This document shows, piece by piece, positions 20,282-28,255 of a stretch of DNA of 64,000 nucleotides; within the stretch, counting starts at the first letter, position 1; every line of letters begins with the position of its first letter. The position numbers were made by a program, and so were the translations under genes. This DNA is from an uncultured Chloroflexota bacterium (GTDB taxonomy: Bacteria; Chloroflexota; Dehalococcoidia; Lucifugimonadales; UBA1127), in contig CAJWQJ010000008.1 of the NCBI GenBank assembly GCA_913045315.1, forward strand, positions 19,942 through 83,941, given 5' to 3'. Under the pieces are notes generated by a model. The model searched no databases, had not been told where the DNA came from, and saw only the letters and a program-made list of their open reading frames with translations.

Positions 20282-20854
20282 CTAATACGATTTAGTTTGA
20301 CGTATGGACCTTATGTAAAGAGTCGAAACAATAATAGTTATCAAAGAAAATGTTATAAACCATATAAATCTATCTGAACGATCAATTGAACCGGATTCGT
20401 AACTTTCCACAGATCCATCTGATTGACTTAGCTGTATCACTTTTTCTGGATTTATATCTGATTCAATTACCTCAGGACTTGCCATAAAAGATTGCAATAT
20501 CGGCATATCGCCCTGAGAACTTTGAGAAGTTGTAAGCATCCCACCTACAAGAACAACTAAGAACAAAACTGCTGCATAAGCAAGAATCCTTACTGGAGCA
20601 GCAAAAGGAATACTTCGAGAAGACTGCTTGTAAACCTTGGGTAATACAAATTGTCTAGGAGATTTCACTGATGGGAGTGAACGTAATACGTTTACAGTCT
20701 CACTAAGTTGATCCAAACGAAAAGAACAGTCTGTGCAAATAGTCAGATGAGTCTCTACTTCCATAAAAGATTCAGAAGTAAGTTGGTTGTCTATATGCTC
20801 AGAAAGCACTTCGCTGGTAAGATGTTCAACTTTACTGTTTGAGAATAAACTCAT
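20282..20854 (-). CDS. Membrane anti-sigma factor with zinc-binding HC2 domain
   Basis: 190 aa. The N-terminal cytoplasmic part has the ZAS/zf-HC2 signature HLTICTDC (H-x3-C-x2-C, near residues 35-42) and the surrounding helices that sequester an ECF sigma factor. A hydrophobic helix follows at about 75-95 (RILAYAAVLFLVVLVGG), then an extracytoplasmic segment and a second hydrophobic helix near 165-185, so both ends may face the cytoplasm. It starts 23 bp after the sigma factor gene with GGGGGGAG upstream, the standard order for a sigma/anti-sigma pair. Confidence 0.9.
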   Translation of the reverse strand: MSLFSNSKVEHLTSEVLSEHIDNQLTSESFMEVETHLTICTDCSFRLDQLSETVNVLRSLPSVKSPRQFVLPKVYKQSSRSIPFAAPVRILAYAAVLFLVVLVGGMLTTSQSSQGDMPILQSFMASPEVIESDINPEKVIQLSQSDGSVESYESGSIDRSDRFIWFITFSLITIIVSTLYIRSIRQTKSY

Positions 20855-20877
20855 TATTTACTCCCCCCTCGAATGTT

Positions 20878-21450
20878 CTAACGAAATTGAGCAGGTAAAA
20901 GTTCCCTTTGTTCAACTAATTGAAGACGAACAGACTCTCGCGCTCTACTTAAACGTGATTTTACTGTACCAATAGGTGTATCCAGAATAGTTGAAGTTTC
21001 CTCATAACTCATACCCTGTACATCAACAAGAATTAAAGCTAGTCTTTGATCTTCAGGTAAGTTTAAGAGAGCTTCTTGGATTATCCCTGAAAGTTCTTTA
21101 CGAATAGCGAAACTATCAGGAGATTCCAAGTTGCTTGTTAATACATATTCAGAAGTTTCTTCTATGACTTCGAGAGATTGGTTCTTTCGAATCCGTGGAG
21201 AACGAAGATAATCCCTACAAGCATTCGAAGCAATTCTGTATAGCCAAGCCCGAAAGTTACCTTCTTTAAACCGCCCTATGTTTTTATAGGCTGAAACAAA
21301 TGCTTCCTGAGTCATATCTTCTGCAGCAGAAGGGTCGCCTAGAATTCGGTAACATACGTTATATATCTGCCCTTGGTATTCTAGTACCAAGAGATTAAAT
21401 GCTTCGACATCACCATTTTTGCTGGCCTGAAGAAGTGTATTCTCATCCAT
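20878..21450 (-). CDS. ECF (sigma-24/RpoE-like) RNA polymerase sigma factor
   Basis: 190 aa. Region 2 (VCYRILGDPSAAEDMTQEAFVSAYKNIGRF, with FRAWLYRIASNACRDYLR) recognises the -10, and region 4 (LPEDQRLALILVDVQGMSYEETSTIL...GTVKSRLSRAR) the -35. The track starts at 21456, but the second ATG at 21450 sits six bases after GGTGG and is the better start. It heads a sigma, anti-sigma, SIMPL cluster, and the divergent neighbour is lepB. A short direct repeat (TATCTCG twice, 12 bp apart at 21499-21517) lies in the shared upstream region and could belong to its control. Confidence 0.94.
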   Translation of the reverse strand: MDENTLLQASKNGDVEAFNLLVLEYQGQIYNVCYRILGDPSAAEDMTQEAFVSAYKNIGRFKEGNFRAWLYRIASNACRDYLRSPRIRKNQSLEVIEETSEYVLTSNLESPDSFAIRKELSGIIQEALLNLPEDQRLALILVDVQGMSYEETSTILDTPIGTVKSRLSRARESVRLQLVEQRELLPAQFR

Positions 21451-21595
21451 TAGCATCCACCAATAAGATTAGTTGGTGTAATCTTACACTAAATTAGTTA
21501 TCTCGCATACTATCTCGGGTATTGAATAAACATTATACTCTATATATTAATGATACCCATTACCATTTAGAAATTTTTATTATCTGTTTATTTAT

Positions 21596-22138
21596 ATGAA
21601 AAAAATCATTATTGATACCATACAAACAATTTTAGCTGCCATTGCTGTTTTCCTTATATTACAAACATTAGTAGGTGGATCTAAGGTTGAGGGTGCCAGC
21701 ATGGAAGGCTCTTTACCTCATAATTCATATGTACTTGTAAATAAAATAAGCTATCTTCAACCAATGTTTTGGACAACCTCAAATTCAAAACTGACTGACT
21801 CGTCATATTTATTTAATCCACCGAAAAGAGGCGACATAATAGTTTTCAGTCCTCCATATCCAAACAATCCTGATTATGTAAAACGTGTAATTGCAATTCC
21901 TGGGGATAAAATCCATATAAAAAACGGAAGGATACTAATAAATGATACGATTTTACAAGAACCGTACGTATCAAATATAGGAAACTATAGCATGCATTCT
22001 ATTACAATCCCTCCTGGCAAAGTTTTTGTACTTGGAGACAATCGATCTTTCAGTGAAGATTCTCGTTCATTTGGCCCTATAGACAGACAAAATATTGTAG
22101 GTAAGGTTTGGTTTACAATTTGGCCAATAAATCAATAA
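21596..22138 (+). CDS. lepB: Signal peptidase I
   Basis: 180 aa. It cleaves signal peptides of secreted proteins on the outer face of the membrane. One N-terminal membrane helix (about 8-25) precedes the catalytic serine in VEGASMEGSL and the lysine in YVKRVIAIPGDKI; the C-terminal box FVLGDNRSFSEDSRSFG is complete. The size is like the compact Gram-positive/Chloroflexota enzymes. No Shine-Dalgarno is visible before the ATG. Divergent from the ECF sigma factor gene. Confidence 0.95.
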   Translation: MKKIIIDTIQTILAAIAVFLILQTLVGGSKVEGASMEGSLPHNSYVLVNKISYLQPMFWTTSNSKLTDSSYLFNPPKRGDIIVFSPPYPNNPDYVKRVIAIPGDKIHIKNGRILINDTILQEPYVSNIGNYSMHSITIPPGKVFVLGDNRSFSEDSRSFGPIDRQNIVGKVWFTIWPINQ

Positions 22139-22247
22139 TTTTTCACCTAAAATCTACTAGTAATTTTATTATGTCAAGTCTATGTTATTAATGGTTATAT
22201 CTTTACTAAGTAATGGTGGTTAATTTATATATCTGCTATCATATATT

Positions 22248-22321
22248 GGGCCGTTAGCTCAGCTTGGCAGAGCACCGGACTTTTAATCCGTGCGTCCAGG
22301 GTTCGAATCCCTGACGGCCCA
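22248..22321 (+). tRNA. tRNA-Lys (anticodon TTT)
   Basis: 74 nt. The acceptor stem GGGCCGT pairs perfectly with ACGGCCC, with discriminator A. The D-arm GCTCAGCTTGGCAGAGC, anticodon loop CTTTTAA and T-arm with GGTTCGAATCC are canonical. The 3' CCA is not encoded. One anticodon-stem pair (27-43) is a C-T mismatch. An extended -10-like TGCTATCAT ends six bases before the mature 5' end. Confidence 0.97.
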
Positions 22322-22374
22322 CATCGACAAAAATTACCTATCATAACTTTCCATATACAGGGGATAATTTAGTT

Positions 22375-23640
22375 GTGGAATCCTATTTGAAGTCAAAAAA
22401 AATTTTCTATGGATGGTGGCTTCTGGTTGGCTCTACAGGCGTAATGGTAATGCAAGGTGCATTCAACGCCTACGGTTTCCCAGTTTTTTTTGTCCCATTA
22501 GCTGCATCCTTAGGAACAAATAGGGGTTTACTATCAATGGCTTTTTCATTTAGTAGACTTGAAAGCAGCCTTCTTGGTCCATTTGAAGGATACCTTATAG
22601 ACAAACTAGGCCCAAGAAAAATTATGTACCTCGGATTTGCTATTTGGGGACTTGGTTTTCTCCTTTTTAGTAGAGTAAATTCAATAACAACATTCTTTAT
22701 GGTTTTCCCAATCATTGCACTTGGAGCTAGTCTTGCAGGATTTCTACCTGCAATTACTGCTGTTAACAATTGGTTCTCTAAGCGTAGAGCATTTGCAACT
22801 GGGATTACATCTGCAGGAGTAAATCTTGGGGGAATTTTAGTTGCTTTATTAGTACTAAGTATATCATCAATAGGATGGCAATCTACTTCATTTTTATTAG
22901 GGATAATAATATGGATCGCTGGATTCCCGTTGGCAAAAATTATTCGACATAAGCCCCAAGATTACGGTTATTTGCCTGATGGGGAATTGGATCCGGTAGT
23001 TTTAAATGAAAATCTAAGTAGTGACAATTATTTGCAAGTAGAAAGCTCCGATTTTTCATGGCAGCAAGCTTTAAAAACTCCAGCTTTCTGGTTACTTGCT
23101 TCCGCTCATGGATTTTCATTATTTATCGTTGGCACAGTTTCGATTCACCAAATGCCTCTTTTGGATGATGCTGGAATTACATTTGAAATGGCAGGAACCA
23201 TTGTTGCAATAATGACTGCTATTGCTATGGCAGGAAGGGTTTTAGGGGGATATCTAGGGGACAAATTTGGAAGGAAACTTATCCTTTTAGCATGCTTTAG
23301 TATGATGTCAATCGGTGTTTTATTATTAGCTACAACAAAAACCGTAAGTCAGTCTATACTTTATGCTTTTTTTTATGGACTAGGATACGGTGCACGAGCT
23401 CCAATACTAGTAGCTTTAAGGGGAGAATACTTTGGACCTAAAAACTTTGCAACAATCATGGGACTTTCTCAACCAATAATGGTTATTGGGACATTTTTTG
23501 GCCCTGTAGCCGCTGGATATGCATATGACTTGCAGGGAAGTTACACTACAATTTTTACCATAATTGCCGGACTTAACATGATAGGTGCAATTTTAGTATT
23601 TTTTATTAAACCACCTTCAATAAATGACTATCAATCTTAA
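22375..23640 (+). CDS. MFS transporter
   Basis: 421 aa with about twelve membrane helices. The sequence begins FYGWWLLVGSTGVMVMQGAFNAYGFPVFF, as in oxalate/formate antiporter-like and monocarboxylate MFS carriers. The MFS loop 2-3 motif appears as EGYLIDKLGPRKIMYLG, and a second copy GGYLGDKFGRKLIL follows in the C-terminal half. It may move carboxylates, but the substrate is not determined. It begins at GTG, with AGGGGATA upstream, just after the tRNA gene. Confidence 0.9.
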   Translation: MESYLKSKKIFYGWWLLVGSTGVMVMQGAFNAYGFPVFFVPLAASLGTNRGLLSMAFSFSRLESSLLGPFEGYLIDKLGPRKIMYLGFAIWGLGFLLFSRVNSITTFFMVFPIIALGASLAGFLPAITAVNNWFSKRRAFATGITSAGVNLGGILVALLVLSISSIGWQSTSFLLGIIIWIAGFPLAKIIRHKPQDYGYLPDGELDPVVLNENLSSDNYLQVESSDFSWQQALKTPAFWLLASAHGFSLFIVGTVSIHQMPLLDDAGITFEMAGTIVAIMTAIAMAGRVLGGYLGDKFGRKLILLACFSMMSIGVLLLATTKTVSQSILYAFFYGLGYGARAPILVALRGEYFGPKNFATIMGLSQPIMVIGTFFGPVAAGYAYDLQGSYTTIFTIIAGLNMIGAILVFFIKPPSINDYQS

Positions 23641-23654
23641 GCACATTACAAAAC

Positions 23655-23765
23655 TTACAATAGCCTACAAATAGTCAACCCTATTATGAAACCAAAAAGT
23701 ATTGCAACTAAAGAAAAAGTAAAATCACTACTAAGTATTTTTTTCCAATAAATTTGTTTTTTCAT
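23655..23765 (-). CDS. Possible 36-aa single-pass membrane peptide
   Basis: A minus-strand ORF of 36 codons below the track cut-off: MKKQIYWKKILSSDFTF followed by one hydrophobic helix (SLVAILFGFIIGLTIC) and a short basic end. The basic N terminus and single helix look like a small inner-membrane protein. It lies 27 bp downstream of the 116-aa membrane protein gene on the same strand. No strong ribosome-binding site is seen, so it may be chance. Confidence 0.3.
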   Translation of the reverse strand: MKKQIYWKKILSSDFTFSLVAILFGFIIGLTICRLL

Positions 23766-23792
23766 GTATATTAAACACCACTCATATAAAAT

Positions 23793-24143
23793 TCATCTAT
23801 TTTTTCTAGCATCAATAAAACTTTTTATAAAAAATATCATTGCGAATAAAGAAGTTCCAATCATCACCAAAACTCTGATTAAGCCTACACCTCCATCGTC
23901 TAGTGACTTAGGCAACCTCATTCCAACTAGTGCTAATAAAATTACCATGGTAAACAATATTGCAACATGTGAAACAATCATATTCAAATGAGGTTTCCTA
24001 CTAGTTATGAAATAACATAAAAAAAGGATTATCCCAAAGACTACCGGAATTAATGCTGTCGGAGATGATAACTCAATATATCCCCAAAACCCCATAACTA
24101 TTAAGGATATTGAATTCAATAAATTTGCTCTAGTAGGATTCAT
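23793..24143 (-). CDS. Small four-helix membrane protein, function unknown
   Basis: 116 aa from an ATG at 24143, preceded by AAGGA eight bases upstream. The longer ORF in the track adds 17 residues that would contain this ribosome site. The protein starts MNPTRANLLNSISLIVMGFWGY and has about four hydrophobic helices, the second within SPTALIPVVFGIILFLCY. I recall similar N-terminal patterns (PTALIPVVFG) in small membrane proteins of marine bacteria, with no known function. It sits in a low-density stretch with other small genes and codes opposite to the MFS transporter. Confidence 0.72.
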   Translation of the reverse strand: MNPTRANLLNSISLIVMGFWGYIELSSPTALIPVVFGIILFLCYFITSRKPHLNMIVSHVAILFTMVILLALVGMRLPKSLDDGGVGLIRVLVMIGTSLFAMIFFIKSFIDARKNR

Positions 24144-24216
24144 TTTATATTCCTTTTTAAAATATTGTGTCTTTTCAATTATAGTATATATCAAATTTAT
24201 CTAAGGGGGTGACCAA

Positions 24217-24493
24217 ATTCCACTTTATCATATAATTCACCCTCAATCAGCAGAAACCTGTTTCGGAGCACCTAATCCAGAAAATGAAAAAATGGATTTA
24301 TGGAGAGAGGTTGGAAAAAATGCTGAAGAAAACAATGTAGAAATTAAATTCTTCAAAGTAAATCCTACTAAACATACTTTTTTTTCTCCTACTAGATGCT
24401 AAAGATTATTCCGACATTGAAAAAACAATTGGCAAGTGTAAAAAAACAGGTGATTTTACAATAACACCAGTAACAGATCATACTTTTTTTTAA
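24217..24493 (+). pseudogene. Frameshifted small protein gene (about 91 codons) with a T8 tract
   Basis: Two reading frames join into one plausible protein: the first, from 24217, reads IPLYHIIHPQSAETCFGAPN...KFFKVNPTKHTFF and stops at 24402. The second, from about 24386, continues LLLDAKDYSDIEKTIGKC and ends FTITPVTDHTFF at 24493. Removing one T from the T8 run at 24378-24385 joins them. No ATG is available; an ATT at 24217 sits seven bases after a very strong AAGGGGGTGA. The product resembles small alpha/beta dimeric-barrel proteins of about 90 aa, which is inference. It may be a pseudogene, a sequencing error, or a gene decoded by slippage at T8. Confidence 0.6.
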
Positions 24494-24569
24494 AAGTGAC
24501 CTCTAAGGAAATCGATACCACTTTTTTCAACCATTACTTATCTAGATTTCTCCAAAATAAAAAGAATTT

Positions 24570-24737
24570 CTACTTCTTTTTATTTTTACTTCTAAAAAAA
24601 GTGACTGAACCCATGATAATAACTAAAATTACTAAAGCCAAAAATATTATCAGTTCATCAGACGAACCCTTAGAATCACTTACAACATGTAAATTTATCT
24701 CATCCAAATGCCAACTATGAGCATGATTAATTTTCAC
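24570..24737 (-). CDS. Small His-rich single-pass membrane protein (55 aa)
   Basis: Not in the ORF track because of its size. It starts at GTG (24737) with GAGGTG five bases upstream. The 55-aa product begins MKINHAHSWHLDEINLHVV, with four histidines in the first 17 residues, then a short Ser/Gly linker, one membrane helix (ELIIFLALVILVIIMGSVTFF) and a Lys/Arg-rich end RSKNKKK. The positive end predicts an outside N terminus. The His cluster could bind a metal, but no family is recognised. The overlapping plus-strand ORF 24496-24720 is treated as its shadow. Confidence 0.6.
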   Translation of the reverse strand: MKINHAHSWHLDEINLHVVSDSKGSSDELIIFLALVILVIIMGSVTFFRSKNKKK

Positions 24738-24875
24738 CTTTGCACCTCATGAATCATGAAAATTTTTCCATATGAATATTACTATAATTTTTTCTAGGTA
24801 GCGATTTCACGCCAAGACTGTTATTGTACACCACGTTTAATCTTAATTAGGGTAAACGATAAAGGAGATTGGCAT

Positions 24876-25796
24876 ATGGCAAAAAGCATTAAATGGGGAA
24901 TATCGATACCTCAAATCTTCCCTAACGCTACACCTGACATCGATTTCATCAAAAATTTCATTCTCAAGGCAGAAGAATTAGGGTATCACAGTCTATGGGT
25001 ACAAGAACACATCGAAGAGTATCAGCCTTCTATGGATCCTATAGGTTTATTAAATTTTGCCGCAACGCTTACCTCTAGAGTGAAAATGGGTACTTCTGTA
25101 CTTTTACCTATTTTTAGAAACCCTGTTCACCTTGCCAAATCACTTTCAACTTTAGATATAATGTCAAAAGGTCGTTTTATATATGGAGTTGGTTTAGGAG
25201 CACTACCAGAACAGTATTCATCCTTTGGTTTCAAAAATGAAAAGCGAGTTAAGCAATTCTTAGAAGGTTTACGTGTATTGAAATCTCTTTGGGTCCAAGA
25301 ATCAACAAGTTTTGACGGAGAATTTTGGAAATTAAACGAGGTTGCCATTTATCCTAAACCAGTACAGTCTCCCCATCCACCCATATGGTTTGGAGGTAGA
25401 CACCCTGATGCACTTAAAAGGGCTGTACTGAACGGAAATGGTTGGATTGGTGCAGGGGGATCTTCAACTGAAACATTCGTTCAGAATGTAAAGGACTTAA
25501 GAATAATCTTGGATAAAAATCAAGTTGATCCTGCAAAATTCCCTATTGCCAAAAGAGTATATATTGCACTGGACAATGACGAAAATCGAGCAATAAATAG
25601 ACTTGAGAAATGGTTTGCTGATAGATATAAAAATAATCGAGCAAAAGAGGTTTGCGTATGGGGCAACCCTGAGAAATGCATCCAGGGCTTAAACGATGTT
25701 ATTGAGGCAGGAGCTCAAATTATTCAACTTGATCCAGTATTTGATCAATTAGAACAAGTCGAAAGTCTAAAAAATGATGTTATCGATAAAACATAA
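24876..25796 (+). CDS. LLM class flavin-dependent oxidoreductase
   Basis: 306 aa luciferase-like TIM barrel. The N terminus KWGISIPQ, SLWVQEHI (about 47), VKMGTSVLLPIFRNPVHLAKSLSTLDIMSKGRFIYGVGLG and KPVQSPHPPIWFGGRHPDALKRA are the pattern of the F420-dependent TIGR03619-like group, from memory. It probably uses F420 or FMN, and the substrate is unknown. Shine-Dalgarno AAAGGAG is strong. It precedes the molybdenum hydroxylase gene by about 105 bp, which has its own promoter-like sequence, so co-regulation is possible but not certain. Confidence 0.87.
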   Translation: MAKSIKWGISIPQIFPNATPDIDFIKNFILKAEELGYHSLWVQEHIEEYQPSMDPIGLLNFAATLTSRVKMGTSVLLPIFRNPVHLAKSLSTLDIMSKGRFIYGVGLGALPEQYSSFGFKNEKRVKQFLEGLRVLKSLWVQESTSFDGEFWKLNEVAIYPKPVQSPHPPIWFGGRHPDALKRAVLNGNGWIGAGGSSTETFVQNVKDLRIILDKNQVDPAKFPIAKRVYIALDNDENRAINRLEKWFADRYKNNRAKEVCVWGNPEKCIQGLNDVIEAGAQIIQLDPVFDQLEQVESLKNDVIDKT

Positions 25797-25847
25797 GTAA
25801 ATTGATTAAAGTTCTCCTATGTTCGTTTCAAATAAAATATTATAGAA

Positions 25848-25867
25848 TATAATAGTGTAGTTCTACA
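25848..25867 (+). promoter_or_regulatory. Candidate promoter and operator of the molybdenum hydroxylase gene
   Basis: A perfect -10 TATAAT (25848-25853) is followed three bases later by the palindrome TGTAG-TT-CTACA (25856-25867), which would cover the transcription start, a usual repressor position. The -35 region is weak (GTTTCA at 17-bp spacing). The gene's Shine-Dalgarno AAGGGGG lies further downstream. No known regulator is assigned. Confidence 0.4.
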
Positions 25868-25901
25868 TTGAAATTGCTTTCACTTTTAAGGGGGTAGCAC
25901 A

Positions 25902-28205
25902 TTGACAACCATATCAGATAATCAATCCAAACGAGGACAAGAACACTATCGACTAGTAGGTGGAAGACCTATCCGACACGATGGTGTTGATAAAGTAACG
26001 GGTAGGGCAAAATATGCTGCAGATATAAAAATGGCAGGTGTAGTGCATGCTAAGCTTCTAAGGAGCCCTCATGCTCATGCAATTATTAAAAACATCGACA
26101 CCAGTAAAGCTCTTAAACTCGATGGCGTATTAGCTATAGTTACAGGACATGACATGCCTTTCGTTGCAGACCGAATGACCGATTTAGGCGAAGAAATGGG
26201 AAACTTACGATTGATTTCGGAAAATTGTCTTGCTCATGACAAAGTTTTATATCAAGGTCACGCGATAGCTGCAGTTGCAGCAAATGACATAAATATTGCC
26301 GAACAAGCGCTTAATCTAATTGAAGTTGATTATGAAGTTTTACAACCTGTTTTAAATGTCAAAGATGCGATGGCTGAGAATGCTCCTTTACTTTTTGAAA
26401 ACCGACTTAAAACTCAAGTCAGACTTAATTCAATATTAGACGAAAATGCTCCGGAAAAATTCAGCAATATTGCTTCTCACATTAATCTAGAAAGAGGTGA
26501 TATAGAAGAAGGCTTCAAAAACTCTGACATAGTGGTAGAACGAGAATACAATACTAAGATGGTCCATCAAGGATATATTGAACCACAAAGCTCTACTGCT
26601 TTCTGGTCACGAGATGATTACGTTACATTATGGACAAGCACCCAAGCTCCATTTGGAGTACGAGCAACAACTTCAGAATTATTAAATATACCTGAATCAA
26701 ATGTTAAAGTTGTCCCAATGGAAATTGGTGGAGGATTCGGGGGGAAAATTGGCACATACTTAGATCCTGTTGCCGCATTACTTTCAAAGAAAGTTGGACA
26801 TCCAGTTAAACTTTCTATGGGACGAAAAGACGTCTTTGAGGCAACGGGCCCAACTTCCGGAAGTCATATGCGAGCTAAAATTGGTGCTACAAAAGATGGA
26901 AAAATAAAAGCAGTTCAAATGTTTGTTGCTTTTGAAGCTGGAGCATATCCAGGTGCACCAGTTGCTGGTGGAACTAATTGCGTTCTTGGCCCTTATAAAG
27001 TTGAGAACTTCAAAATCGATGGGTACGATGTAGTTGTAAATAAACCCAAAACATCAGCATATCGAGCTCCTGGAGCACCTATTACAGCATTCGCTCTTGA
27101 ACCAGTAATAGATGAAATTGCTAAGAAACTCGATATGGACCCAATGGAATTTCGGCTCAAAAACGCCACTGAAGAGGGTGATAGGAATGTAAATGGTGTA
27201 GCTTATCAAAAGATTGGCTGCATCGAAGTGGAAGAAGCCATACTAGCTAGTGAACATTATAATTCACCCCTCGAAGGTCCTAACCGTGGAAGAGGTGTAG
27301 CAATGGGATATTGGGGTAATGCAGGCCTTCAATCTTCAGCTACAATAGTAGTAAATACAAACGGAACTATTAATCTAATAACTGGATCAGTTGACATAGG
27401 AGGAACAAGAGTTTCAGTCGCAATGCAAGCTGCTGAAATACTTGGCATTGAAACTGAAGATGTTACTCCTACTGTAGGTGATACTGACTCAATTGGCTGG
27501 ACGGGACTTACCGCTGGAAGTAGAACTGCTATGTCAACAGGACTAGCTGCTATAAATGCTGCCCATAAAATTATAGATGAAATGAAAACACGAGCTGCAA
27601 TTCTTTGGGAAACACAACCTGAAGATGTAGATTTCTCTGCTGGGAAATTCATATCAACTAAGAACACAGAAGACAAACTCACTTTTAAAGAACTTGCTGG
27701 AAAGATCATGACCACAGGTGGCCCAATTAGCGCATCTGCCTCCTCAAACCCATCCCATGTGGGAGTATCGTTTGCCGGACACATAGCAGATGTAGAAGTT
27801 GACCCAGATACTGGAAAAGTCACCCTGTTACGATATACAGCAGTACAAGATGTTGGACAAGCAGCTCATCTCAGCTATGTTGAGGGACAGATGCAAGGAG
27901 GAGCAGCTCAAGGAATTGGATGGGCATTAAACGAAGAGTATTTTTATAATGACCAAGGAACTATGGCTAATTCAACTTTCCTTGATTACCGAATGCCAAT
28001 TGCTCTCGACCTTCCAATGATAGAAACTATAGTCGTTGAAGTACCTAGCCCAGGTCATCCATTCGGGATTAGAGGCGTTGGTGAAGTTCCAATCGTGCCA
28101 CCAATGGCTACCATCGCTAATGCAATTGCAGATGCCGTCGGTGTGAGAATGACTGAATTGCCAATGAACCCTGGAGCAATCCTTGATGGGTTAAATAACA
28201 AATAA
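25902..28205 (+). CDS. Xanthine dehydrogenase/aldehyde oxidase family molybdenum-binding subunit
   Basis: 767 aa, full length for the large, molybdopterin-cytosine-dinucleotide-binding subunit of molybdenum hydroxylases. It hydroxylates an aldehyde, N-heterocycle or similar carbon using water. Residues about 35-150 are the aldehyde oxidase a/b hammerhead domain (GRAKYAADI, RSPHAHA). The rest binds the cofactor: EIGGGFGGKIG, a TSAYRAPGAP loop (not the AYRCSFR of form I CO dehydrogenase), and the catalytic Glu in RGVGEVPIVPP. The start is TTG with AAGGGGGTAG upstream. The usual FAD and 2Fe-2S partner genes are absent; an FNR-like flavoprotein follows instead. Confidence 0.93.
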   Translation: MTTISDNQSKRGQEHYRLVGGRPIRHDGVDKVTGRAKYAADIKMAGVVHAKLLRSPHAHAIIKNIDTSKALKLDGVLAIVTGHDMPFVADRMTDLGEEMGNLRLISENCLAHDKVLYQGHAIAAVAANDINIAEQALNLIEVDYEVLQPVLNVKDAMAENAPLLFENRLKTQVRLNSILDENAPEKFSNIASHINLERGDIEEGFKNSDIVVEREYNTKMVHQGYIEPQSSTAFWSRDDYVTLWTSTQAPFGVRATTSELLNIPESNVKVVPMEIGGGFGGKIGTYLDPVAALLSKKVGHPVKLSMGRKDVFEATGPTSGSHMRAKIGATKDGKIKAVQMFVAFEAGAYPGAPVAGGTNCVLGPYKVENFKIDGYDVVVNKPKTSAYRAPGAPITAFALEPVIDEIAKKLDMDPMEFRLKNATEEGDRNVNGVAYQKIGCIEVEEAILASEHYNSPLEGPNRGRGVAMGYWGNAGLQSSATIVVNTNGTINLITGSVDIGGTRVSVAMQAAEILGIETEDVTPTVGDTDSIGWTGLTAGSRTAMSTGLAAINAAHKIIDEMKTRAAILWETQPEDVDFSAGKFISTKNTEDKLTFKELAGKIMTTGGPISASASSNPSHVGVSFAGHIADVEVDPDTGKVTLLRYTAVQDVGQAAHLSYVEGQMQGGAAQGIGWALNEEYFYNDQGTMANSTFLDYRMPIALDLPMIETIVVEVPSPGHPFGIRGVGEVPIVPPMATIANAIADAVGVRMTELPMNPGAILDGLNNK

Positions 28206-28212
28206 ATTATAT

Positions 28213-28253
28213 CAAACTGAATAAGCTGCTCGAAATGTAGCTTGTTCAGTTTG
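28213..28253. repeat. Stem-loop between molybdenum hydroxylase and FNR-like genes
   Basis: CAAACTGAATAAGCT pairs with AGCTTGTTCAGTTTG: a 15-bp stem with a single G-T-type mismatch and an 11-base loop, filling almost the whole 50-bp intergenic gap. No T tract follows, so it looks more like an mRNA-processing or stability element, or an operator, than a strong terminator. It ends two bases before the next ATG. Confidence 0.5.
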
Positions 28254-28255
28254 AA

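Noticed and set aside
24496-24720. 74-aa plus-strand ORF in the 24.5-kb gap
   Set aside because: The opposite-strand 55-aa ORF has a strong ribosome site and a coherent membrane design; this one has neither.
27329-27823. 164-aa minus-strand ORF opposite the molybdenum hydroxylase
   Set aside because: Antisense shadow with Ser/Val-rich composition typical of reversed coding sequence.
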